From: Haematococcus lacustris
Lineage: Eukaryota; Chlorophyta; Chlorophyceae; Chlamydomonadales; Haematococcaceae
Reading direction: 5' to 3'
Length of the DNA stretch: 64,000 bases
NCBI GenBank assembly: GCA_030144725.1
Contig: JASKMD010000014.1
Location: 6,268,635-6,332,634 of the forward strand
In this document: in pieces, positions 12,261 to 22,400 of the stretch
Position numbering within the stretch: the stretch's first letter is position 1
Layout: each line of letters starts with the position of its first letter
Program-made: the position numbers and the translations under genes
Notes under the pieces: generated by a model
Told to the model about the DNA's origin: nothing
What the model saw: only the letters and a program-made list of their open reading frames with translations
Databases searched by the model: none

Positions 12261-13145
12261 ATTCCATATGGTCAGTCAATTAACAAGCGACAAGCAAGCG
12301 ACAGCTCACATCGCGCTCTGGCTAAGAAGAAGTGGAAGGGCGGCGTCAAGGAAAAGAAGGGCCCGCCAAAGAGTCAGAAAGGTTCGTGTCCCTAGCCGAC
12401 TGTGAGCTCCGTGAGTTACGCGTTGTGTAGTAGCCCGTCGGTCCTGTTCGCAGCGTCTCGTTCCCCTCAAGGCAAGCAACGACAGGAGCGTCGGGATGGC
12501 TGGAGCAACCACAGACGTCAGGTGACAGGCCGCGCCCGTCATGTGTGTCCCCGCACTGCCCAGTACTGGCCCCTCGCAAGCCCCAAGCCACTATTTGTGC
12601 GCCTGTCAAAGTGGTCTGTCAAACTGTCAATTGTGCTTGTCCGCAGGTCATCAAAGTTCCGGAGGGGCGCTGTGCTGCGCGGGTGCAAGAAGACCAAGCA
12701 CAAGCTACGGGCGCACCTCCAGCTGCGGGCTGAAGTGTCATCGCGTCGATGCTTGTGTTGCGGACTTTTCTGACCTGTCTGGTGGGCTACCCCACCGCGG
12801 GCTTCCCCAACGCCATTCAGCCTCCAGCCGTGCAGCCCCCTCAAGCACCTAATGCACCTTGCTTACCCCCACTCCCCCAGCGTGCCCCTGCCCAGCCCCC
12901 CCCTACCCAGCCTGCCAGCACGGAGTGTGACAGTGACTATGACTCCGAGTCAGATTGTTTGTCTGACTCGGAGTCAGAGCCAGAGCCCGAGTCAGTCACG
13001 CACCCCCCCCCCAAGGCGCTGCAGCGCCCGCCTGGCAGCCCTTGCACCCGCAGCACCCGCTGGCCCTCCCTTGCCCCTTGACTGCGAGGACCCAGTGATG
13101 CTCAAGCAACTCAATGACTTCTGCCAGTTTTTCGCCAACCCCAAC
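12261..13145 (+). other. coding-like debris upstream of the LINE
   Basis: This segment has short coding-like stretches in the plus direction without a continuous model. They are a Lys-rich run at 12320-12395 (KKKWKGGVKEKKG), a Pro-rich then Asp/Ser/Glu-rich run at 12800-13010, and a hydrophobic-aromatic run at 13090-13145 (MLKQLNDFCQFFANPNF). The last is cut abruptly where LINE sequence begins. It could be a 5' LINE ORF, a captured gene fragment, or an old gene broken by the insertion. I do not recognise it. Confidence 0.35.
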
Positions 13146-13149
13146 TTCC

Positions 13150-13333
13150 TTGTAAGGTAGCTAGAATCAGCCCCCTCTTCAAGGACACAGACCCCACAGA
13201 CCCCAACAAGTACAGAATGCTTGCTGTGAGTAGTGTGTTGTATTGCCTGTATGCTAACGTCTTGCGACACGTGCTGACTGCTTGGTGCATGGCACACAAA
13301 GTGCTGCCAGCTGAGCAGTTTGGGTTCATCCCT
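13150..13333 (+). mobile_element. LINE reverse-transcriptase fragment (displaced copy)
   Basis: This is nearly identical (about 96-97% by eye) to 14749-14928 in the larger LINE copy and encodes the same RT stretch (ISPLFKDTDPTDPNKYR ... LPAEQFGFIP). It lies upstream of sequence that belongs before the RT in the element, so the order is shuffled. It must derive from a second LINE copy or from a rearrangement. Confidence 0.88.
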
Positions 13334-13578
13334 GTCTTTCAAGGCACCAACACAAGCCACTACACCCATTCACACCTGCAATGTTGATTGCCACACTGGC
13401 CCACTGTTCCAATGGAAGCCAGATCATGCTACACGGTATGTGGGTGCCCTTATTGCCTTGGAAGAGGAGGTCATTGCTGTCCAGCAGGCTGTTGAGCAAG
13501 GCACCCGACCCGACCTGACCCCCGTGACAGGGCTATGGTCCAGAGTTGGCATGACCTGCATGCACTAATTGAAAGCTC

Positions 13579-13996
13579 ATGACAGCATAAAGGGGGACAC
13601 ACACTACTGTGCCGCAGCGGGCTGCTGCTGCTGCTGCTGCTGCTCCAGGGCCTTGGGTGGCTTGTCTCGCACCCGCTTGTACCCCAGCTCAGGGTACTCC
13701 TTGCCCTTGGCTGGCAGAGCTGCCTGGTCTTGCCACCAGCACAGCTCCAGTGGGCGCCACCTGCTCTCCCCATTGCGCTGCATGTTCAATGCCGCATTGC
13801 AGTCCCTGTCCAGCCACCTGCCTGGCTGTGGTGCCAGCTTGGCTTCTGCAGCCTTGCCCTGGGCCTTGCCTTTGCCCTTGGTGGGCTGGGTGGGCTCAGC
13901 TGCCTGCTCAGCCTTGCGGCGCTTGGCTGGCTGGGGAGTGCTGGGCCCAGGCTGCTGGCTTTGTGGCTGCCTGGCTGCTGCATGGGAGCCCCGATT
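13579..13996 (-). mobile_element. insert within the LINE carrying a Fanzor/TnpB-like gene end
   Basis: LINE linker sequence stops after GAAAGCTC (13578) and resumes at CATCAACCGC (about 13997). The 418 bases between do not belong to the LINE frame and are coding on the opposite strand. The insert ends about 25 bases beyond the stop codon of that reverse-strand frame. No target-site duplication is obvious to me. Confidence 0.65.
13604..13990 (-). pseudogene. C-terminal fragment of a probable Fanzor/TnpB-type RNA-guided nuclease
   Basis: The minus-strand frame ends with a stop at 13604. Reading N to C it has a Gln/Pro-rich part, a basic KRRK segment with Lys/Gly/Ala repeats (likely nuclear localisation), then GRWLDRDCNAALNMQ, a Trp-rich block (RWRPLELCWW), KGKEYPELGYKR, and a poly-Gln tail. 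DRDxNAAxN is the RuvC-III motif of TnpB and its eukaryotic relatives, the Fanzor nucleases, and it lies near the C-terminus as expected. Only about 125 residues are present. The RuvC-I, RuvC-II and zinc-finger parts are absent, so this is a remnant. From memory, similar tails recur in green algal genomes. The alternative is an unrelated transposon protein with a chance motif. Confidence 0.55.
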
Positions 13997-16560
13997 CCAT
14001 CAACCGCTTTGTGCATGACATCATATCACGGGCTGCGGGCAGCGCGGGGATGCTCAAGCCAAGGCTCTGCCCACTGGCGCGCGTAGACAAGCACATCACT
14101 ATCAAGCCTTCCTGGTTTGACCGGTCATGCAAGGAAGCTAAAGCCACTCTGTGACAGGCTCTGTGTAGCGGGGAGGCCTTGCACCTTTACAGGGCTAGAA
14201 AGCAGGCCTATAGGAGGCTGGTTGCTAGAGCTAAGTCTGCGTGGTCCAAGCACAGAGCTGCCAAGCTGCCAAACACAACCCTGGGGATGCCCTCAAAATG
14301 CTTCAAGTCAAGCACGCACGCAAGCAATCCATTGTCCCCATCGACAAGTGGCATCAGCATCTGCATGCCTACTTCACAACCAGCAATACGACACATGAAG
14401 CACCTGATGTGATCCCTGAGCCAGCCTGGACCAGGCAAGCTGTGCCTGCCCATTTGCAAGCCGTCCCTCTTGGGAGAGGCAGACTTCACTCTGTCCCTGC
14501 CCCTGCCCCTTTCACAACACATCCACCTGCCTATCAGCTGCCCCATCTTGACAACATCACATCCATTGTACAAGCACAACTTCGTGAGCTCAACAATGAC
14601 ACAGCACCTGGCCGTGATGGGCTCCCAGCCCCCTTCATCAAGCACGCCCGCACAGTTGAGGAGGGTGTTACCACATACCTGCTGCTCCCTCTGCTTGCCT
14701 CATGGTTTTACAACATGATGCGCACAGAGATTGTCACAGCGGCTTGGAAGGTAGCTAGAATCAGCCCCCTCTTCAAGGACACAGACCCCACAGACCCCAA
14801 CAAGTACAGAATGTTTGCTGTGAGTAGTGTGTTGTACCGCCTGTATGCTAACGTCTTGCGGCATGTGCTGACTGCCTGGTGCATGACACACAAAGTGCTG
14901 CCAGCTGAGCAGTTTGGGTTCATCCCGAGACGCAGCACCATGCAACCCATGTTCATACTGCGCAATCTTGTCCACGCTCAAAAGGCTAGCGCAGATGCCA
15001 AGCACTGCAAGCTTTTCACTGCCTTCATTGACTTCAAACAGGCCTATGACCACATACCTCGACAACAATTGTGGGAGCACTTGCGGGTTGGGGTCAAGCT
15101 GCCACAGCCCTTGCTTGCCTGCCTGGAGGGTCTGTATAGGGACGATAGTTATGTGGTGATAGATGGCCCCCACCGCACCCCCCTAGTGACTCCGGACTAA
15201 GGTGTCAAGCAAGGCTGCCCATCAGCCCACTCCTGTTTGCTCTCTATGTTCACGACATCAGTAAGGAGTTCCTAGGCCCTGTTGATGCTGTGAGGGTGGT
15301 AGGTGCACACCTGTCACCCATTTCATGTATGCTGATGACCTGACCCTGGTGAGCACCTCGCCACACGGGCTGCAGCGGCTGGTTTGCCAGCTACAATGCT
15401 TTGCAGACAGCAAACACCTTACAGTCAATGTGGGCAAGTCAACGGTGATGGTCTTTAATGGCAACTCGCAAACTGCAGCACCTGGCATTGGGTACAAGCA
15501 TGAGATCCTGCCTGTGGTGAGAGAGTTCAAGTACTTAGGCATGCATTTTAATCCCAGCGCCACCCCTGCCTTTGCTGCCACTCATATGAGAGCTGGCATG
15601 TTCCTCGCCATGCGCGAAGCATTCAACCGTGCTAGAGAGTATGGGGTCCAGCATGATCCTTATGCCCTGTGTCACCTCATCAGAGCGTTCGTGCTCCCCT
15701 TAGGGTTGTATGGCAGCCAGGTATGGGGCACTGCCTTCCTTGGGCACGGTATGCAGCTCTCCAACCCAGTGCAAACACGCATACTCAACTTTCTCAGGTT
15801 TGCTGCCAGGGTACGTAGCTCAGTGTCAGGCCTAATGGTGTTGCATGAGTTGGGGCAGCTGCCCCTCCAGCTTTACTGGCTTAGGGTTGCGTGCGAGTTC
15901 TGGAACACTGCCAAACTATCCCACAGCGACCTGCTAATGAGGTTCATCAAGGCAGATGTGGATTCAGGCAGGAGGTGTCAGGCCAGCTGGAGTGCTCAGT
16001 TCCAGCTGGCCGCCACAGAGCTGATGGGGGGTGAGTTTATCTTGAGCCCGGACATGGTCCTAGGCACCAAGGCTATGGAAGTCAAGTGGCTCGAGAGGTG
16101 GGGGAGGCGTTGGGTTGGGTTTGAGGGAGACCCTAGACTGCCTGAGACGGTGCATCGGGAGAGATGCTCGTATGCTGCATGGTTTAAGCATGGGGACGGC
16201 ATTGGCATCAATCACATGGCACCACACCTGCTTAACAGACAGCTCTCTACAGAAGTTCGCACGAGCTTGACAAGGTTCAGGTTAGGCAACAGCGGTTTGG
16301 GGGTGGAGAAGGCTCGGTTTGAGGGGGTGGCTTTCATTGATCGCACATGCACAAGATGCACAAAGGGGGTTAGTGGATGACGCCATGCACTTCATCTTTG
16401 AGTGCACTGCCACGAGTTCCATCAGGGAGCAGCCGGAGTTTGCCATGACCTTACAGAACAATAATGAGAACTTGCATGACTTCATGTTGAGCTCATGTAC
16501 ACCTTTGTTTGTGCGCCTTGCTTTTAGGGTGCGGTTCCTCCGCTTAATATTAACTTAATA

Positions 16561-17829
16561 GCTTAATTAAATTAAGGCCGGTCGTATTAAGCCCCTTAAG
16601 TGTATTAAGTGGCTTCTTTTTGACCCACACTGCTATGAGTGCAGCTGTGCGACCCCAGCGCACGGGTCGCAACCGTAATCGCCTCACATTGGCACTTTCA
16701 GCCGGCAGGCACGCGGGCAGGCAGCAACATATGCCAACAAGCCGTAGTGGCTCCGGAACAGCTGTATTACAGCAAAACGGCTATGACTGGGTCGCTGGGG
16801 CCCGGCCCCGCAGTGGACCGCGACCAAGTTGCACAAAGACGCGATTTGGTTGGTGTTGCATCTGCGCACCCAGCAAGGGCCAATGGTATGGTTCTTAAAC
16901 ACAAAGGATGCGAGTTGAGCAAAGTTGCTCTCTAGTGGTGCACAAATGGTAATACCGCGAGCAAACACTAAACGATTGCGTGTAGTGAGGAATAGCTATC
17001 GCGTACCCAGTAAAGGGGTCGATGCACTTTTTAGGCAGGACCACGCCGCGGGCCCGCAGTGGGGTTACATCAAGCAAGGGGTAGAGCTACGAAGGGTGGA
17101 GCGAGAGGAATGTGATGCTTCTTGTCACCTGCGATGGTGTTGGCCGGCTGTTACGTGTTCGTTGGCAACCACTTTTTGTTAATACACCAGGTCGCTGCAG
17201 TTAACGATTCTTAAAACGAGGTCTATTAACGATTACAATCGAGTAAAACTCAATTACTTAAACTTAATTAAGAAACCGCTCCCTACTTGCTTTAAAGTGC
17301 GTTACAGAAAGTCCCGAACCCCCAGAGGGGGAGGGCGGTCAAGCAGCCTAACGGCTGACGGCTTAAGCGGTGTAAGCCACCATCCCCACCGTTCATAACA
17401 TCCATGCAAATATCAAGTCATTGAAAAACAAAGCCACACATCCGTTCACTGGATTCGGGCAAACGCACAGTTTCACCTATAGCAATGGGATGTTGTTGTG
17501 ATCATCATAAGAACCATCGCTTCAACCAGACGATGCACACTGCTACTATGCACAATACTTTAACCAAACTATCAGCAACACGACCTGGGAACCCTGTCCT
17601 GCTGCAAGCAAAGAGTACCACCAGTACCGAGTTTCCTACCGTGACATTGTGCTTGACGCTAGCGCCTGAAAAAAACACCTGTCGCCATAACTACAAGCTA
17701 GGAGCCATTGGCCTTGACACATCACGCACCATCATTTGTATCCGAGACATGAAGTTTGGCGATTCTCATAGTCATCATCTATGATGGACCAGGCCATGCA
17801 GAACCCACACGTCAACAACCGGACCTCAA
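16561..17829. other. AT-richer intergenic segment, no gene supported
   Basis: Two TTAA-rich patches (16545-16615 and 17165-17275) bracket about 550 bases of more complex sequence. Small frames at 16639-16935 and 16925-17182 have no recognised domain. The composition is clearly lower in GC than its surroundings, so it may be the LINE tail plus another inserted element. Confidence 0.4.
17299..17390. repeat. dispersed repeat family member 1
   Basis: This segment (with GTCAAGCAGCCTAACGGCTG and GGTGTAAGCCACCATC) resembles 26309-26396 (GCCAAGCAGCCTGACAGCTG and GGTGTAAACCCATCATC) at about 70% by eye in the same orientation. It is a short dispersed repeat of unknown nature. Confidence 0.55.
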
Positions 17830-18026
17830 CAGCCCCCTTGTCCCTCACTAGGGCCTCCATTAGAGCCGGATCAGTAGTACCCACTAGCAGCCACTAGCGG
17901 GAATATACTAGTGGGCAATAGTGACCAGACTCAAATGGTGTTATTGGGCTGTGTGGAGTGAACCCAGTGCACATGGCACATGAGCGCCTACCACTACACT
18001 ATTGCCTGACCTCGAGGGCTCTTGTG
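17830..18026. repeat. dispersed repeat, copy B (inverted relative to copy A)
   Basis: This is the reverse-complement partner of 10421-10619. It is flanked by near-matching sequences in direct orientation (ACCTCAACAGCCCC at about 17823 and ACCTCAATAGCCCC at about 18041), which could be an old target duplication or part of the repeat's own structure. Confidence 0.85.
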
Positions 18027-19493
18027 TAGAGTTGCCAGACCTCAATAGCCCCTGCCCACCCACCCACCCACCCACCATCACACAAAACATGTTCGTCACT
18101 CCATGACACAACCCATGTTGATCCGCCAGTTTGTGGCAAGAATGAAATGTCCAAGTCAATAATGCAGTCATGGCAGTACACAATGCAGCTGTCTGTGTAT
18201 GAAAGGGAACATTGTGGGTCATAGTGGTGCTGACCTCCATGCTGACCACCATGCTGACCTCCAAATTGGGAGCATGAATGTTGCAGCAGCCATGATGGCA
18301 GCCCCTGCCAACTTGGCGCGAGCGCAGGCGGTGGATGTGGCCCAGTGCGTGAATATTCACCAAGCAGGCTGGCTGCCTGGCCCTGGCCCCACCACCCTCC
18401 TCAGCCTGTCCCAGTACCTCCGGCAATGCTATGTGCTAGCCAGCGCTGTCTGATGGTGAGGGCGCTAGCAGTGATGCTGAGGCCTACACTAGGGTATGCG
18501 CGCTGCTGCTGCTGTTGCTGCTGCTGGTAGCCCTCAACCGGCTCACAAAACATTGCTCTTGGCACTGGGACCCACGTTGCAGCCCCATCTAGAGGCTGAA
18601 CCACTTGCACCCTGCAGCCAGAACCTTTCAACTGGAAAGCAGAAGGCACGTCATCACTCACCAAGGCACGGGTTTCCATTGCTTTGTGGCCCCAGTGCAG
18701 CCAGCATAGGCCATTCCCCGTCAAATCATGCGAGGCCATCGCCGCCATATCAGCAGTCTGCCGTTTCCGAGTACCTGACTCTGGTGCCAGGGTCCGGGTG
18801 GCACTGCGTTTGGGGTTCACAGCTGGCCCTCTCCAAACGCAAGCTGAACAATGGAGAAGCACCGCACCGCATCCTGGTGGCCCCACCCCTCTCTGACCCC
18901 TCGCATGAAACCCCTACGCTGCTCTGTTGCCCCATCCCCTGCAACCTGACGCTGACCCTGACCCTGACCCCGACCCTGCAGAGACCTGTCAACCCTGCTC
19001 CACCAGCCGTGGGCCACTGGTCTCAACCCAGGTGTCTGGGGAGAGGGAGGGAAAGGTGTAGGAGGGTTCGTGATCCCAGCCCAGGTGGATGTGGTCCAAC
19101 CCAGCCATACTTTGTCCAGGCCCTGCTGCACGCGCTGCCGCCCCAATGCTGCTGTGTCCTGTTGTGGCAGCTGCACACTGCAGCTGGCTGCTGCTCAGCA
19201 GTGCCTGGCCAATGCCCTACCATGGCCATCAACAGGCTGGCAGTGGGGTGAGGTGAGGATTTCCGAGTACCTGCCTCTACTGCCTCAATCCTGGTCACCA
19301 GAGCTTGCGCTCCACGTATGCAAGCTGAACGGTGCCCAAGAGGAATGGCGCCACACTCTGGTCACTCTGGTCACTCTGTGGGGTGAGGTAAGCTGGTGAG
19401 GTGGCTGGCAGCTCATCAACGACCTACAGTCAGCAGTGCAGGCAGCCCCAGCCCCCCTTTCCCGCTGCTGCTTCTGTTGTGTGCAGGAGTTGG
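18027..19493. other. intergenic, no gene supported
   Basis: This lies downstream of the membrane-protein gene (minus strand). A (CCCTGA)n stretch occurs at about 18950-18980. Two stretches starting CCGAGTACCTG (18767 and 19260) read similarly on plus (SEYL-L-P...), suggesting an old local duplication, but no gene model holds. Confidence 0.4.
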
Positions 19494-22400
19494 TTAGGAG
19501 TTTGACACCAAGCTGGAGGGCTGTCTGCTGTCTGTTGCAGGACAAGAGGTGTAGGCGGAGGATGAGGACATGTTCCCCCCTGGCAGGGAGATGGGCAGCT
19601 CTCCCATGACCAGCGGGCTATTGCTGCTGCTGCTACTGCTGCTGCTTGCAGGATGTGGCCCACTGCCTGGGCTGCTGCTGCTGTTGCTGGTCGTTTCAAC
19701 AGGGCGAGCAGCAAGGGCGGCCACTCGGGTACTGCCACCTCCCTGGGAGATGAGGCTGGAGGGCGGGGAATGGCGGGGGGAGATACTGGCAGGGGAGACC
19801 GTGCTGCTGGCTGGCATACGGCCCTGTCCACCCAGGGCCCGGGCAGTGCTGCTGCTGCTGCTGCTGCCGCTGCTCCTCAGGCTTAGGCTCGCGCTGCCGC
19901 GTTGCTGCGTCTGCAGCAGCAGCTCGTGCCCCGCCGCTGCCAGCAGGCCAGCACCTAGCAAGCCCAGCAGCTCAGCCAGGACTGAGTGCCAGGAGGAGGC
20001 TGGCTGGGCACACAGCCAGGGCAGGGCGGCCAGCACCCCTGCCTCCACTAAGCAGGGCAGCAGGGAGTACTGCAGCTGCACTGGGCGCCGCACGCACTTG
20101 ACCAAGAAGGCCCCTGCCCGGGTGGAGCGAGACTGCACCAGGCGGAGCAGGAAGCTGGGCAGCAGCTGCTCCAACTGCAATTGCACCAGCTGCGGCGGCA
20201 GCGACGCCCCGGCCTGCCCATACTGCGCCGCTTGGTCATTGGCATAGGCGGTTGCGTAGGTGCTGAGCAGGCCCAGCTGCTGCACCTGGTACTGCACCAG
20301 GGCCAGCAGGACCAGCTGGCTGCAGATGCGGGCTGAGACCACCCAGGTGTGGCGGCAGGAGCTAACCACCTGCATGCATGCAAGCATGCATGCCACATGG
20401 CAACACAGGGCATGCAGCCATAACTGTTTTGTCACCATGCTGCCTGCCAGGACCGACACATGCACATTACGGTGGAGCATGCCCTGCGGGCAACACCACA
20501 AGCTGTACAATCCTGGTAAGTCACACATACGTCATAAATTCCTGCTCACACGGAATATCAGGGCTCATGGCCGTTCATGCACCATGGTTCTAGTATAGAC
20601 TCCTCGTGTTGCGACTGTGACTGTGATGGCTTGCACTGTGCTGACCCGCTGACCAGGAATGGAGTGGTACACACTCAGCATCTCAGGCAGCTGAGGTTGA
20701 TGTGTGGAACTGAAGTTAAGCAGCTTGCCACTGGTCACTCACATCACACAGTTCATGCATTCATTCAGGTGTGAGGATGAATGGAGAGATAAATGTGGGG
20801 TCGGGTTGGGTCGGGTCAGGGAGGGGAAGGGAAGGGAGCCTTTCCCACCCGTGCCACCGGCTCACCTCCGAGTGAAGCACCAGAGGTATGTAGACACACA
20901 GCAGTGGCAGCTCCAGCAGCAGCAAAGCCGCCAGCGCCCGGGGTCGAGCCGCCTCCGCCGTCTGCCACCACACTAGGCCAATGCTCACCACATCCAGCGC
21001 TAGCGACAGCCGGTCCAGCAGCAGGCCCCGCTGGCCCTCACCCCCCCCAGCCTGTGACCCTGACGACACAGTGGGCGCTGCACTGGCCACCCTGAAGCCT
21101 CGGGAGGGGGTTGGGGGGGAGGGGTTGGGGGGTGGGAGGTGTGGGGAGGGGGCAGTAGCAGCAGCTGGTCGGGGGGGGCGGGGGGGCCGCGGGTGCTGGT
21201 GCCTTCCCACAGTGGAGGTGCGGGAGCTGCTGCTGCTGTTGCTGGTGGGGGCGGCAGAAGAGCTTTTGGAGCTGGGGTCTGACTTTTCAGACACAGTGCA
21301 GCTCATGGTGTCAGTGGTGGGCAGCACACCCCCAGCCGCCATGGACGCGTGGGGGGCAGCTGTGGTCCCTGGACAGCCCACTGGCACAGCAGCAGCAGCA
21401 GTGGCAGTGGCAGTGGCAGCAGCAGCAGCAGCAGTGGCAGTGGCAGCGGCGGCAGCAGCTTGTGCTACCCCCAAGGGATGAGGTGTGGCAGGGACCCACA
21501 TGGCAGCAGGGATTGGCATCGCCTGCTGCTGCTGCTGCTGCTGTCGGGCCTCTTGTGTGGCACACGCCGCATCCTGCCCAGCTGTTGCTCTGGTGGCTGC
21601 TGCAAAGGGGGACGGGGAGGGCGAGGGAGGCTCCAGGGGCTCTGTTGCTGCTGCTGGCGCTGACAGCCTGGCTGATGTGGCTCCGGGCCCAGGCCCATGG
21701 CTCAGCGCAGCTACTTCCGCTCTGCCTGCCACCCCCCCTGCAGCATCCATGCTGTGCCCTGCGGGTGTCATAGGTGTGCTGAGGGGGGCGGCTGCCCCTG
21801 CGGCTCCAGCTAAGGCCCTGCTGCTGCCGGCCAGCCCCCCTGCCTGCGGTGCACTGCTGCCTGCTGCGCCAGAGGTGGGCGGGCTGTGGGTGGGTGGGGA
21901 TGAGGGGGAGCTGCGCATGACCTGGGCAGCAGCAGCAGCAGCAGCAGCAGCAGAGGCAGCAGCAGCAGCAGCAGCGGCAGCAGCAGCAGGGGTGGTGGTG
22001 GTGGTGGCAGCCGCAGCGAGATCAGTAGAGGTGTTGGCAGCCGCAGTGGCAGCAGGGGACGCAGTGACAGCCACAGCGGCAGCAGGGGCGGTGGTGGTGG
22101 CAGCATTGGGGGTGCTACAGGGACAGCAGCAAGCTGTGTCCTTCGCCCCTGTCTGCCCCTCCACAGCAGCTGGAGCAGGAGGGGAGGTCCGCGGCAGCAA
22201 AGAGCCTCACACAGCAACAGGAAACAAATGCAAGGCTCAGTCCATGCAGGGCAGCTGATGGCAACACTGCTGCTCATGGTGGTGGTGGTGGTGGTGGTGG
22301 TGGTGGTGGTGGTGGTGGTGACAGTGGTGACAGTGGTGGTGGTGGCAGTGGTGAGGGTGATGATGGCTGCCCTGGTGGCGTTGGTGCCGGTAGTGGTGCC

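Larger units (their letters stand above)
13334..16560 (+). mobile_element. degenerate non-LTR (LINE) retrotransposon, 5'-truncated
   Basis: The plus strand encodes a LINE ORF2 in broken frames. In order it has the linker before RT (13400-13578, then 13997-14230), the RT palm with AEQFGFIPRRSTM, FIDFKQAYDHIP and GVKQGCP, the catalytic YADDL at about 15328, the thumb/connection region, and a C-terminal CTRC...HFIFEC motif (16340-16410) typical of LINE tails. Breaks include stops in the linker (14152), a stop at 15198-15200 just before GVKQGCP, a frameshift after GCP near 15220, and another near 16375. An AT-rich tail begins near 16545. The 5' endonuclease part is missing. It cannot be an intact active copy. 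The clade (L1, RTE or other) is not decided. Confidence 0.9.

Noticed and set aside
12320..12395. Possible ribosomal protein eS25 N-terminus (KKKWKGGVKEKKG)
   Set aside because: Only a Lys-rich run resembles it; no start codon or following eS25 domain could be found.
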